A stretch of 64,000 bases of DNA, taken from positions 930,001-994,000 of the forward strand of contig NZ_AP014879.1 of the NCBI RefSeq assembly GCF_002355735.1. The letters run 5' to 3'. The notes below the pieces were generated by a model. It saw nothing but the letters and a program-made list of their open reading frames with translations, ran no database searches and was not told the origin of the DNA. The translations under genes and the position numbers were made by a program. Positions 54,922 through 63,299 of this stretch are shown one piece after another. How positions within the stretch are numbered: position 1 is the first letter of the stretch; each line of letters begins with the position of its first letter. Source of the DNA: Sulfuricaulis limicola. GTDB lineage: Bacteria > Pseudomonadota > Gammaproteobacteria > Acidiferrobacterales > Sulfurifustaceae.

Positions 54922-56148
54922 ATGAATATTGCGGACGACGCGACCCGCGGGTGGAGCATCAGACTTTTCCTGTTGTTGGCCGCCGCGTTCACGATTGCGG
55001 TGGGCTACGGGGTGATCCTGCCGGTGCTGCCATTTTTTCTGGAACGCGTGACGGCGGAGGGCGGTCGTTTCTCGGTATCGTGGCATACGGGGATGTTAAC
55101 CGGCGTGTACATGTTCGCGCTGTTCGTGTTTGCGCCCCTGTGGGGATATATCTCGGACCGTCTCGGACGCCGTCCTGTGATTCTGCTAGGGCTCGCCGGT
55201 TTCAGTGCGACCATGGTGCTGTTCGGTCTGGCGGGGAATCTGACGATTGCCTATCTCGCCCGCGCCCTGGGCGGGTTGTTCTCCGCGGCCGTGCTGCCGG
55301 TAACCCTGGCCTACGTCGGCGACGCCAATGCGCTCGCGCAGCGGGCGCGCGGTTTTGCGTGGTTGAGCGCGGCCAACGCCCTCGGGTCTCTGACCGGACC
55401 GGCGCTGGCCGGTTGGTTGTCCAATGTGCGCCTGCCCGCCGCCATAGCGGGGGATATCTTGCCGGCCGGCAGCATCGCGCTGCCGTTCTTTGCGGCGGCC
55501 GTCATGGGCGGGCTCGTCTGGCTGGGAATTTATTTTTGGTTTTCCAAAGCGGCGCCGGTACCACGTGCTGAAGACGTCAACACGTCGACGCCGAAGAATC
55601 AGCCCTTGACCGGGCTGCTGATTTTGACGCTGCTCGTCACGTTCGGTCACGGCAGCTTCATGGTCGTTATCGCCTTGCTGGGCCAGCAGATATTGAATCT
55701 TGCTCCGTCCCGCATCGGCATCATGTTCATGGAGTGCAGCCTGGTCATGATCGTTGCGCAGGTGCTGATCTTTATGCCCCTGGTCAAGCGCCTTGGCCGC
55801 CATCTGTTGGCGCCGGCATTCATTGTCATGGCCGTCGCTGTGGGATTGATTCCTTACACCGTGAACTATTCGATCCTGCTGGTTCTGGTGGGACTGACTG
55901 CCGTGACCTCCGGACTGCTGATTCCGGCGCTGACCTATTTGATTTCATCCGCTGGCGGGTCGCAGCAGGGCGCGGCCTTGGGTCGACAGACCTCCGTCGC
56001 CAGCCTCGGTCAGGCGCTGGGCTCGGCGGCGGCCGGTGTGCTGTTCGGGCTTATGATGCCGGCGCCGTTCTGGCTCACCGCCGGGTTGCTCGTGATCGGC
56101 GCGGGGATCGGTTTGGTTGTGGCGCGTCGGGCGTTGTTCAGGGGCTGA
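54922..56148 (+). CDS. MFS transporter
   Basis: 408 residues, twelve membrane helices in two halves. N-terminal: LFLLLAAAFTIAVGYGVILPVLPFFLERV, the loop motif GYISDRLGRRPVILLGLAG. Second half begins near LLILTLLVTFGHGSFMVVIALLGQQI with MFMECSLVMIVAQVLIFMPLVKRLGRHLL. Belongs to the general drug/sugar-type major facilitator group; substrate unknown. It follows phosphoglucomutase on the same strand and may export or import a metabolite of the glycogen/phosphoketolase route, or be unrelated. Confidence 0.88.
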   Translation: MNIADDATRGWSIRLFLLLAAAFTIAVGYGVILPVLPFFLERVTAEGGRFSVSWHTGMLTGVYMFALFVFAPLWGYISDRLGRRPVILLGLAGFSATMVLFGLAGNLTIAYLARALGGLFSAAVLPVTLAYVGDANALAQRARGFAWLSAANALGSLTGPALAGWLSNVRLPAAIAGDILPAGSIALPFFAAAVMGGLVWLGIYFWFSKAAPVPRAEDVNTSTPKNQPLTGLLILTLLVTFGHGSFMVVIALLGQQILNLAPSRIGIMFMECSLVMIVAQVLIFMPLVKRLGRHLLAPAFIVMAVAVGLIPYTVNYSILLVLVGLTAVTSGLLIPALTYLISSAGGSQQGAALGRQTSVASLGQALGSAAAGVLFGLMMPAPFWLTAGLLVIGAGIGLVVARRALFRG

Positions 56149-56217
56149 AATAAAGTATTAAAGTATTTAAGCAAATTCTAATCTGGCAAATATGAGTGAT
56201 GCCCATGAGTTATTTTA

Positions 56218-56231
56218 TTGACATAAATCAC
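56218..56231 (+). promoter_or_regulatory. FNR/DNR-type box before the cupredoxin pair
   Basis: TTGACATAAATCAC matches the FNR/DNR consensus TTGAT-N4-ATCAA at 8 of 10 positions. It lies about 155 bp before the first cupredoxin gene in an AT-rich 237-bp spacer. One of the three Crp/Fnr paralogues of island A, or a chromosomal FNR, could bind. Confidence 0.4.
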
Positions 56232-56385
56232 ACATAAAGAAGAATGTTATTTTTGATAAGCCGGATAACAATAGTCGGGAGAGACATTCAAGGAAGTTCT
56301 TGCCATCCGGCATTTCAGCAAGTGGCAGAGAGGAGCATCGACAATACAAAACCCATTATTGATCTTTCACCCATGGAGGAAATTC

Positions 56386-57309
56386 ATGAAATGGCATCTT
56401 GTTGTCAGGGTTGTTGCAGCGTGTCTTCTGTTTGGTCTGGCCTCGTCGGCGGGTGCTGCTACCCGCAATTACACGCTGTACATCACCGCCGGAACGTTGA
56501 CGATTAACGGAAGTGGCGGCGCTTCGATGGCCGCCTGGGGTTACACCGAAGTCGCGGGTACCCCGAAATTCCCCGGACCGACATTGACGGCGAATGAAGG
56601 CGATACCGTCAACATTACGGTCATCAACAACCACACCATCAACCACAATTTTCTTGTCAACGGTATAACGACGGATACCGCCGCCATCGCCCCGGGGGCC
56701 AGTCGCGTCTACTCCTTCACGGCCAGCACAGCTGGCACTTATCTCTACTACGACACGCTCAACAACAACATCAATCGCGAGATGGGCTTATACGGCATGC
56801 TTTGGGTCGGACCGGCCGATGGCAGCAACAAGGCTTGGACCAATGGGCCGTCGTACAGCTTCCAGCGTTTGTGGGTGCTGGGTGAGGTGGACAAACCGCG
56901 CTGGAACGATGTCGCCGGCAGTGGCGGGACCGTCAACACTTCGGTATACAAGCCGAATTATTTTCTCATTAACGGTCAGGGTGGATTCGATGGCATGCAT
57001 AACACCGCCACGACCATTGACGGTGGCGTGGGGCAGACCGCGCTGGTGCGTATCGTCAACGGCGGGCAGTTCGCGCAATCGTTGCACTTCCATGGCAACC
57101 ATGTGCAGGTGCTGACGATAAATGGCATACGCCAGAGTTCGCCATACAAGCAGGTGGATGTGATCAACATTCCTCCACTCGGAAAAGCCGACGTGCTGTT
57201 TCCCCTGAACCAGCTTGGCGAGTATCCGATGCACAATCACACGGCCCAGATGGAAACCGCCAATGGCGTGTACCTGAACGGCGTCGCCACCATGATCATC
57301 ATGCGCTAA
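56386..57309 (+). CDS. Secreted two-domain cupredoxin protein, half 1 of a split multicopper oxidase
   Basis: 307 residues from ATG 56386 (GGAGGAAATTC upstream). Signal peptide to about residue 25, then two cupredoxin domains. Domain 1 (YTLYITAGTLTINGSGGASMAAWGYTEVAGTPKFPGPTLTANEGDTVNITVINNHTINHNFLVNG, ending NREMGLYGMLWVGP) has no copper-ligand set. Domain 2 carries SLHFHGNHVQVL and GEYPMHNHTAQMETANGVYLNG: two HxH motifs (HFH, HNH) but no Cys where the type 1 site would be. The next gene supplies the complementary motifs. 22 bp separate the two genes. Confidence 0.8.
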   Translation: MKWHLVVRVVAACLLFGLASSAGAATRNYTLYITAGTLTINGSGGASMAAWGYTEVAGTPKFPGPTLTANEGDTVNITVINNHTINHNFLVNGITTDTAAIAPGASRVYSFTASTAGTYLYYDTLNNNINREMGLYGMLWVGPADGSNKAWTNGPSYSFQRLWVLGEVDKPRWNDVAGSGGTVNTSVYKPNYFLINGQGGFDGMHNTATTIDGGVGQTALVRIVNGGQFAQSLHFHGNHVQVLTINGIRQSSPYKQVDVINIPPLGKADVLFPLNQLGEYPMHNHTAQMETANGVYLNGVATMIIMR

Positions 57310-57331
57310 TGCACGGAGGAGAAATCAAATC

Positions 57332-58351
57332 ATGAATATTTCATCAATGATCAAGACCGGCATTGCTGGCATGTTGGCGCTGGTCGCCAGCGTTATTTTC
57401 AGCACGGCGCATGCCGTCAACATCAATCTCACCAAGTGCGTCACCACCCTGAACAAGACCATGAGCGATGGTCAGCGTGTCACTTTCTGGGTCTTCGGCA
57501 CGGGCGGCATGATGTGCGGAGGAGGAACGTTGCCAGGCGCGGTGGTTGAAGTAGGTGTTTATCCATCCGGCGTCAGTACCACTGACACCCTTAACCTCAC
57601 ACTTAATATGATGATGGCCCCGCAGGAGGCCGCGCCGTACAACGGCCACACCATCCACCTGCACGGGGCAGACGTGACGACCAGCGAGGACGGCGTGCCG
57701 GAGACCGGGGCGCCGGTGAACGGCGATACCTATACCTGGACGCCGACGCGCGATATGGCCGGGAGTTATATGTACCACTGCCATGTGCATACGGTGAAAC
57801 ACCTGGAGATGGGTATGTATGGGGCGCTGATCGTGCGACCCAGGAACGCTGGCGGTACTTTCCTCAATCAGCTCACGCACAACACGGCGACAGCGTATAA
57901 CTACGTGCAGAACTATGTGCTGGGCACGGTGGACCCGGCGTATCACACCGCCACCGGCGACTCGACCGTGTTCGCCGACTACAACCCGCGCTACTTCCTG
58001 ATCGCCGGCAACGAGGGCCGGACCACTTCCGCACCCGCGATCAGCCTGACGGCGGCACGGAGCAGCAAGGTGGCACTGCGGTTGATCGGACTGCATTCGG
58101 CGAACAGCACTTTCGCCGTCAAGGACGGGTCCGGCAACGCCAAGTCGTTCACGGTGTACACGCAGGACGGGCGCGAGCTGTCATCGCCCCAGACGGTGAC
58201 GAGCCTCGATATCACCCCGGGACAGCGCTTTGACATCATCTTCACCACGCCGTCCACGGCCGGCACCTGGTATCCGCAAGTGACATACAAGGACCTGCGT
58301 AATAACACGGCTTACACGAATGGGGCCGTCTATGGTCGGGTGACGTTCTAG
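57332..58351 (+). CDS. Secreted two-domain cupredoxin protein, half 2 of a split multicopper oxidase
   Basis: 339 residues with a signal peptide (to about residue 28). Domain 1 has the type 1 copper cluster: HTIHLHGADV (H-x2-H-x-H) and YMYHCHVHTVKHLEMGMYG (HCH, a further His, and the Met of GM). Domain 2 (LTAARSSKVALRLIGLHSANSTFAVKDG, ending GTWYPQVTYKD) has no HxH motif. A laccase needs four HxH motifs; this protein has HLH and HCH, and the upstream protein HFH and HNH. A terminator follows at 58378. Confidence 0.82.
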   Translation: MNISSMIKTGIAGMLALVASVIFSTAHAVNINLTKCVTTLNKTMSDGQRVTFWVFGTGGMMCGGGTLPGAVVEVGVYPSGVSTTDTLNLTLNMMMAPQEAAPYNGHTIHLHGADVTTSEDGVPETGAPVNGDTYTWTPTRDMAGSYMYHCHVHTVKHLEMGMYGALIVRPRNAGGTFLNQLTHNTATAYNYVQNYVLGTVDPAYHTATGDSTVFADYNPRYFLIAGNEGRTTSAPAISLTAARSSKVALRLIGLHSANSTFAVKDGSGNAKSFTVYTQDGRELSSPQTVTSLDITPGQRFDIIFTTPSTAGTWYPQVTYKDLRNNTAYTNGAVYGRVTF

Positions 58352-58377
58352 GCTTTTCGCAGCAGGCAGTCATGGGC

Positions 58378-58403
58378 GGGCCGCTGGTAACAGCGGCCCG
58401 TTT
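58378..58403 (+). terminator. Rho-independent terminator after the cupredoxin pair
   Basis: GGGCCGCTG-GTAA-CAGCGGCCC followed by GTTTGC. Perfect 9-bp GC-rich stem with a 4-nt loop, 27 bp after the stop codon; the T-run is short. Confidence 0.7.
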
Positions 58404-58519
58404 GCGATACTCAGTCTGGCCCGTGCTTTGAGAAGTTGCTGGCGCTCCACATGGCGGTTTATGCACGGCGCTGTGGGTCACATTGGGCTTCCCACCTCAG
58501 AATGTTGCGATGACTACAC

Positions 58520-59542
58520 GTGGATTACGATAATTCCAAACAATCCGGTTATCTGAACACCGGCCAGACGAGCTGCCACGATGAGCACGGGCGGATCATC
58601 CCCTGCGCCGGCAGCGGACAGGACGCCGAGTTTCACACCGGCATTCCGTGGCCGAGTCCGCGCTTCGAGGTGCGGGATGAGATCGTGCTCGACCGCCTGA
58701 CGGGTTTGATGTGGACGCGCAACGCCAATCTCGCGGAGTACCCGTTGACCTGGCAGGAGGCGCTCGGTTTCGTCGCCGGCACGAACCGCGAATGCGCCAT
58801 GGGCTGCAACGACTGGCGCCTGCCCAATCGACGCGAACTGCGCAGCCTCGTCAGTCATCAGACGCACCGACCGGCGCTGCCAGAGGATCATGCTTTTATT
58901 AACGTCTTTCCTAGCTGGTACTGGACTTCAACCACCGCCGCGATCAGTCCGGGGCATGCTTGGTACGTGAATCTGGACGGTGCACGCATGTTTTACGGTG
59001 GCAAGGATCAGTCGTATCTCGTATGGCCGGTGCGCGGTGAAAGTCACGTGCTTCCTGTTACCGGGCAGGGGCTTTGTTCTGATGTGCAAGGTCAGGAAAT
59101 TCCTTGCCGTGGAACCGGGCAAGATGGCGAACTGCGCGCCGGGTCTGCTTGGCCTCAGCCACGTTTCACGGGGCAGGGCGACAGGGTGTTTGATTGTCTC
59201 ACCCATCTGTATTGGATGCGGCATGCCAATCTGACGCACGAGCCCGTCAGCTGGTCTGAAGCGCTGGCGGCGGTTGCTGCGCTGAATCGTGAACAGTTCC
59301 AAGGTGGATACTGGCGGTTGCCGAACATCAACGAATTGGAGTCGCTCGTGGATTGCTCTGCGCACAGCCCGGCATTAACAGCAGGACACCCCTTTAGCAA
59401 CGTGCGCGATGTTTACTGGTCATCCACCACGAGCCTGTTCGAACCCGATTGGGCCTGGGCATTGTATATTGACAAGGGCGCGGTCGGCGTCGGACAGAAG
59501 CGGCAGGCGCGGTTTTACGTCTGGGCGGTGAGTGACACGTAA
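58520..59542 (+). CDS. Protein with two DUF1566 (Lcl C-terminal-like) domains
   Basis: 340 residues, GTG start at 58520 (no better start in frame). Two similar halves: LDRLTGLMWTRNANLAEYPLTWQEALGFVAGTNRECAMGCNDWRLPNRRELRSLVSHQTHRPALP...YWTSTT, and FDCLTHLYWMRHANLTHEPVSWSEALAAVAALNREQFQGGYWRLPNINELESLVDCSAHSPAL...YWSSTT. The WRLPNxxELxSLVD and YWSSTT blocks define DUF1566, often found on surface or adhesin-like proteins. No signal peptide is seen. Role unknown. Confidence 0.85.
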   Translation: MDYDNSKQSGYLNTGQTSCHDEHGRIIPCAGSGQDAEFHTGIPWPSPRFEVRDEIVLDRLTGLMWTRNANLAEYPLTWQEALGFVAGTNRECAMGCNDWRLPNRRELRSLVSHQTHRPALPEDHAFINVFPSWYWTSTTAAISPGHAWYVNLDGARMFYGGKDQSYLVWPVRGESHVLPVTGQGLCSDVQGQEIPCRGTGQDGELRAGSAWPQPRFTGQGDRVFDCLTHLYWMRHANLTHEPVSWSEALAAVAALNREQFQGGYWRLPNINELESLVDCSAHSPALTAGHPFSNVRDVYWSSTTSLFEPDWAWALYIDKGAVGVGQKRQARFYVWAVSDT

Positions 59543-59661
59543 TCAGCGGGCCGAACAACTATTTTGCTCCACCGCTGACTTCGCCTGAGCGCCGGCAGGC
59601 GGAACTGGCAGGGTGGATTCTCGGGGTTGGGTAGCCCATGAACTGCAAGATCGGTAGATAC

Positions 59662-60618
59662 CTACAACCGGTCTATCCACGCCTGGATCTTCCCCAGAAT
59701 GACCTCGAACGGAATTTGCTCGTTGAAGTAAAGCGGTGCCGTGGCCTGGTAGGCGAGGGTGTATTGTTTCCGGGTTGCCGGGTCCGATAAAAGAAACGCC
59801 TCATTTTCAGCGATATTCAGATCGTCGCCTGTTCTGAAACGGTGTTCCTTCCGCGCGCGATATTCAGGGGTGCCGATGAAGGCGATGACCTCCGGATGGT
59901 CCAGGAGTTGACTGATGTCGTAATAATGCCGTAGGAAGTTGGGCGGCAGTTCCCCCTTTTCCTGCTGTTGCCGGAACTTGGTGGAGACGGTTTGCAGCTT
60001 TTCGACGAAGGTATAACCAGGGTGGTAACAAGGAACGTCGACGGCTCGGTTGTCTTCGATGGTTATATGGCTTTCCGATGCCTTGTCGAAGGCCCAGGAA
60101 GAGATCGTCCGGGGCATGTTCGGCAGGGTGTCATCGAAGCCGAGCTCCAGGAGAATGCCCTCCTTCAGCCCGGCGGGATGGTCAAAGGCGCTGTCGTAGC
60201 GTAACCGGATGCCGCCGCTGCGGTATTTCTCGTCATCGAAGGCACGATCGCGTGACACCTCGCTGATACCTGTGATTCGAATCGTATCGCCGAGCCAGTC
60301 GTAAAACTGTTTTCGGGATGCGATATGGCGTGCCTTCTTGGTTTGGGTCGGTGCGGTGAAGACCTCGAAGGGGGCGCCGGCCGGGTCGATGCGAATGTCG
60401 AGGTCTTCCGAGAAACGCTGGACGATGCCGAAACCCTTAGACAGCGAGGTGCCGCCCTTGAGTTCGAAAACGAAACCCTGTGCCGCCAGCCCGTACAGGC
60501 AGTGCATGATCCAGTAGTCTTTCTCCACGAGCGCCGGTAACAGCTGGCGCTCGGCGGCGACGATCCGGATCAGATCGGCAAAATCAGATCGCTCGTGCAG
60601 GTAGGGGTCAGGCGGCAT
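59662..60618 (-). CDS. AbiEii-family nucleotidyltransferase toxin (module 1)
   Basis: 318 residues from ATG 60618, whose start overlaps the antitoxin stop by 11 bp. Nucleotidyltransferase motifs: VEKDYWIMHCLYGL, FELKGGTSLSKGFGIVQRFSEDLDIRIDPAG (G-G-T-S-L-S-K and the D-x-D-x metal pair), and a later helical domain. Matches AbiEii/type IV toxin-antitoxin toxins, which modify tRNA 3' ends or other targets and act in phage defence. Paired with the AbiEi-like gene upstream. Confidence 0.88.
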   Translation of the reverse strand: MPPDPYLHERSDFADLIRIVAAERQLLPALVEKDYWIMHCLYGLAAQGFVFELKGGTSLSKGFGIVQRFSEDLDIRIDPAGAPFEVFTAPTQTKKARHIASRKQFYDWLGDTIRITGISEVSRDRAFDDEKYRSGGIRLRYDSAFDHPAGLKEGILLELGFDDTLPNMPRTISSWAFDKASESHITIEDNRAVDVPCYHPGYTFVEKLQTVSTKFRQQQEKGELPPNFLRHYYDISQLLDHPEVIAFIGTPEYRARKEHRFRTGDDLNIAENEAFLLSDPATRKQYTLAYQATAPLYFNEQIPFEVILGKIQAWIDRL

Positions 60619-61195
60619 CCGCCAGCGCCTGGTCGAAGAATTTTCGGGTGGCGACCTTGCCGTAGTCACGCGCGGCCAGCCGGAGCTTGCCGGCGTTCAA
60701 CTCCTTGGCTTTGGCGCGCGCCCGCGCACGCAGTGTTTCCACGTCTTCGGCCAGCGCGGGCAGATTATTCAGGAGATCCACGAGCAGAAATTCTTCCGTG
60801 AGTTTCCGGGGGAAGCGGGGTTTGCGGCGGAACTCGAAGGCGTGGCCGCCCAGCGTGAAGCGGCCATGGCGCTTGTGGTTGTAGACGACGTGGGTGTTAT
60901 AGAGCTGGGTCGTGCCCAGGCCCAGGGTGTTGTAGGCATTCGGGGAGGTGAGCAGGAAGTCGTCCTCCTTCAGAAAGCGGCGGACCAGCTCCCGCTCCTC
61001 TGCCGGCACCCGCCCGAAGACCGAGGCCTTGGGGTAGTAATACAGCCCGTTCTGAAGTTTCTGCAGCACGCCCGCCGCGACCAGCTCACGGGCATGCCGG
61101 TCGACGCTTTTCGACCATTGAGCCAGGTCCGCGCGCCGGTACACGCGACCGGGGCACAGGTGCCTTTTCAGCTGTTCCGAGCGATTCATGGCCAT
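60608..61195 (-). CDS. AbiEi-like antitoxin (module 1)
   Basis: 195 residues. Winged-helix N-terminus (SEQLKRHLCPGRVYRRADLAQWSKSVDRHARELVAAGVLQKLQNGLYYYPKASVFGRVPAE) then an AbiEi-type C-terminal part (DDFLLTSPNAYNTLGLGTTQLYNTHVVYNHKRHGRFTLGGHAFEFRRKPRFP). Co-transcribed with the toxin gene (11-bp overlap). Usually represses its own promoter, here in the 208-bp gap shared with module 2, which is transcribed the other way. Confidence 0.82.
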   Translation of the reverse strand: MAMNRSEQLKRHLCPGRVYRRADLAQWSKSVDRHARELVAAGVLQKLQNGLYYYPKASVFGRVPAEERELVRRFLKEDDFLLTSPNAYNTLGLGTTQLYNTHVVYNHKRHGRFTLGGHAFEFRRKPRFPRKLTEEFLLVDLLNNLPALAEDVETLRARARAKAKELNAGKLRLAARDYGKVATRKFFDQALADAA

Positions 61196-61324
61196 TTCCT
61201 CTGATAAAGAATATAACGCCGGTCGCCATGAATGACAAGAAAATTATTAAAAAAACATGCATTATGTTATATAAGTTACTGTAATATAAATAAATATGTT
61301 GTTACATAAGTCGTTAAAACAAGG

Positions 61325-61358
61325 CTGTGCCTGGCGAATTGCAATTCGCCAGGCACAG
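61325..61358. promoter_or_regulatory. Perfect 34-bp palindrome between the two AbiE modules
   Basis: Arms CTGTGCCTGGCGAATTG and its exact reverse complement meet at the centre, giving a 34-bp perfect palindrome with no loop. It lies about 45 bp before the module 2 start and 130 bp before the module 1 start. No T-run follows on the plus strand. It may be an operator, a REP-like element or a cruciform site. Confidence 0.6.
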
Positions 61359-61374
61359 GTTCATTCTTGAAATC

Positions 61375-61402
61375 TGTCAGAAAAATGTATATATTTCTGA
61401 CA
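61375..61402. promoter_or_regulatory. Candidate autorepressor site at the module 2 start
   Basis: TGTCAGAAA, 10 bp (AATGTATATA), TTTCTGACA: perfect 9-bp arms ending one base before the ATG at 61404. The spacer contains a -10-like TATATA. The antitoxin would then block both RNA polymerase and the start codon, or the message is leaderless. Confidence 0.55.
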
Positions 61403-61403
61403 T

Positions 61404-62015
61404 ATGAAAAAGGTCACGCTAACGTTGATGCAACAGATCCTGGCGCAGGTCGCGGGAGCGCCCGAAGGTGCCACGCTCTCCGCGAAAGCGTTATTGCACC
61501 TGGGCAGCCGGGCGGCACTGGATCAGGCATTGTCACGCCTGGTGCGCCGGAGACAGCTCATGCGAGCAGGGCGAGGGGTCTATGTACGCCCGGTTGAAAC
61601 GCGCTTTGGTGTCCGCGCACCCTCCGTGGAAAAGGTGGTCGAGGCCATCGCCAGCCGGCGGGGCGAAACGGTGGTTTCGCACGGGGCCGCTGCTGCCAAT
61701 GCGCTGGGCCTCACATCGCAGGTACCCGTCCGTATGGTCTACCTGACCTCCGGTCGAAGCCGCCATTTGAAGCTGGGCGCGCAGGTCGTGGAGTTGAAGC
61801 ATGCGCCGGGGTGGCAACTCATCAAGGCCGGAGAACCCGCGGGCGAAGCCGTGCGTGCACTCGCGTGGCTGGGTCCCGCCCATGCCCCCGAGGCACTCAA
61901 GACCTTGAAGCGGAAACTGTCCGAGTCCGAGTTTCGGGCGCTGGGAGCCACCCGGCACGTGCTGCCGGGATGGCTGGCCGAGCAGGTGAGTGCCGAGCTG
62001 GCCGCAAATGGCTGA
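61404..62015 (+). CDS. DUF6088/AbiEi-like antitoxin (module 2)
   Basis: 203 residues from ATG 61404 (a second ATG at 61428 is an alternative, because the first has no room for a ribosome site). Winged-helix N-terminus (QQILAQVAGAPEGATLSAKALLHLGSRAALDQALSRLVRRRQLMRAGRGVYVRPVETRFGVRAPSVEKVVEAIASRRGE) and a beta-rich middle (SHGAAAANALGLTSQVPVRMVYLTSGRSRHLKLG). DUF6088 antitoxins neutralise AbiEii toxins. Overlaps the toxin gene by 8 bp. Confidence 0.82.
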   Translation: MKKVTLTLMQQILAQVAGAPEGATLSAKALLHLGSRAALDQALSRLVRRRQLMRAGRGVYVRPVETRFGVRAPSVEKVVEAIASRRGETVVSHGAAAANALGLTSQVPVRMVYLTSGRSRHLKLGAQVVELKHAPGWQLIKAGEPAGEAVRALAWLGPAHAPEALKTLKRKLSESEFRALGATRHVLPGWLAEQVSAELAANG

Positions 62016-63027
62016 GATCTTTCTGCGACTCTCTCCCGAAGAGCGGCTCGAGGCGCTGGGCGTCGCCGCGACCAGTTCGGGGCGGCCGCTGCATCTGCTG
62101 GAGAAGGATGTCTGGGTCGTGTGGGCGCTGGCGGCACTGTTCGAATCACGCTTCGCCGGTCATCTCGTCTTCAAGGGCGGGACCTCGCTATCGAAGGCCT
62201 ACCAGGCGATCCGGCGGTTCTCGGAGGATATCGATGTCACCTATGATATCCGCGAGTTGGCCCCCGATCTGGTCGGGGATGCCCCGGAGGCGCTGCCTGC
62301 CAACCCCAGCCAGGAGAAGAAGTGGACCAGCACGATCAGAAAGCGGTTGCCGGCCTGGGTGGCAGAACAGGCGCTGCCCCTCATCCAAGCCCGGCTGAAG
62401 GAGATCGATGTCCCGGCCAGGGCAGAGGCTCATGGTGAGTTCATCCGTATTGCGTACGATGCCCTTGCTCATGGAAAGGGGTACGTGGCACCGGTGGTGA
62501 CGCTTGAGTTCGGGGCGCGATCCACGGGCGAGCCGTGCGCGGTCAGGCCCGTGACATGCGATGCCGCCAGATTCTTGTCTGGTCTGGTGTGGCCCGAGGC
62601 CTCGCCCCGCGTCATGCGTATCGAGCGGACCTTCTGGGAGAAGGCGACGGCCATTCACGTGTTCTGCCGCCAGCAGCGGTTACGGGGCGAGCGGTTCGCG
62701 CGTCACTGGCACGATCTGACGCGACTCGACATCGCCGGATATGCGACCAAGGCGCTCGACGATCGGGATCTGGCCCGTGCCGTCGCGCGACACAAGGCGT
62801 TGTTCTTTTCGGAGAAGGACAAGGCAGGAAACGAGATCGACTACAAGGCCGCGGTCTCCGGCGACCTGCAACTCGTTCCCACAGGCAGGGCACGGGAGGC
62901 GCTGGAGGCGGATTATGATCGAATGGTGGAGGATGGCATTCTGCTCGACGATGTGGATCCGTTCGCTCTCGTGATCGACCGCTGCCGTGCCATCCAGGCA
63001 CGGGCCAATGTCGGGTCAGGGAGCTGA
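62008..63027 (+). CDS. AbiEii-family nucleotidyltransferase toxin (module 2)
   Basis: 339 residues from ATG 62008. Motifs: EKDVWVVWALAALFESRFAGHLVFKGGTSLSKAYQAIRRFSEDIDVTYDIRE, the nucleotidyltransferase GGTSLSK and D-x-D pair, then YVAPVVTLEFGARSTGEPCAVRPV and ERTFWEKATAIHVFCRQQRLRGERFARHWHDLTRL. Not a duplicate of module 1: the toxins share only the motif region. The last intact gene of island B; the right-end repeat begins 34 bp later. Confidence 0.87.
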   Translation: MAEIFLRLSPEERLEALGVAATSSGRPLHLLEKDVWVVWALAALFESRFAGHLVFKGGTSLSKAYQAIRRFSEDIDVTYDIRELAPDLVGDAPEALPANPSQEKKWTSTIRKRLPAWVAEQALPLIQARLKEIDVPARAEAHGEFIRIAYDALAHGKGYVAPVVTLEFGARSTGEPCAVRPVTCDAARFLSGLVWPEASPRVMRIERTFWEKATAIHVFCRQQRLRGERFARHWHDLTRLDIAGYATKALDDRDLARAVARHKALFFSEKDKAGNEIDYKAAVSGDLQLVPTGRAREALEADYDRMVEDGILLDDVDPFALVIDRCRAIQARANVGSGS

Positions 63028-63060
63028 TGCCGTCTAATCCCGCTTGACCCATCGGCATCG

Positions 63061-63204
63061 GTGTTTCCCTGTCCAATATGGTTGTCCAATGCAACGCCAA
63101 CTTACTGATCCCTATCGAACCGTTACGTGCTGGTAATATTGGACAATGATGCGGTAATATCTTGATGTTAATGGATAACGCGCCGGATTCGTAATCAGTA
63201 GGTC
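63061..63204 (+). repeat. Island right-end repeat, copy 2
   Basis: Nearly identical to 25145-25290 up to and including the first 19 bp of the attachment core. Marks the end of island B. Confidence 0.85.
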
Positions 63205-63232
63205 GTCGGTTCGACTCCGGCCACCGGCACCA
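63186..63232 (+). repeat. Attachment-site repeat copy 3 (attR, original tRNA-Thr 3' half)
   Basis: Starts with the same 19 bp as the other two copies (GATTCGTAATCAGTAGGTC) and ends in CACCGGCACCA, but the T arm is GTCGG-TTCGACT-CCGGC instead of AGGTG-TTCGATT-CACCT. It is best read as the chromosomal 3' half displaced by the islands, so the crossover lay in the anticodon/variable region. Confidence 0.85.
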
Positions 63233-63299
63233 TTTTCCGGTTGTCGGCTACAATTTCTGCATGATTTCGCGCCGGACTGCCAGAAAAACCCGCGGCACC

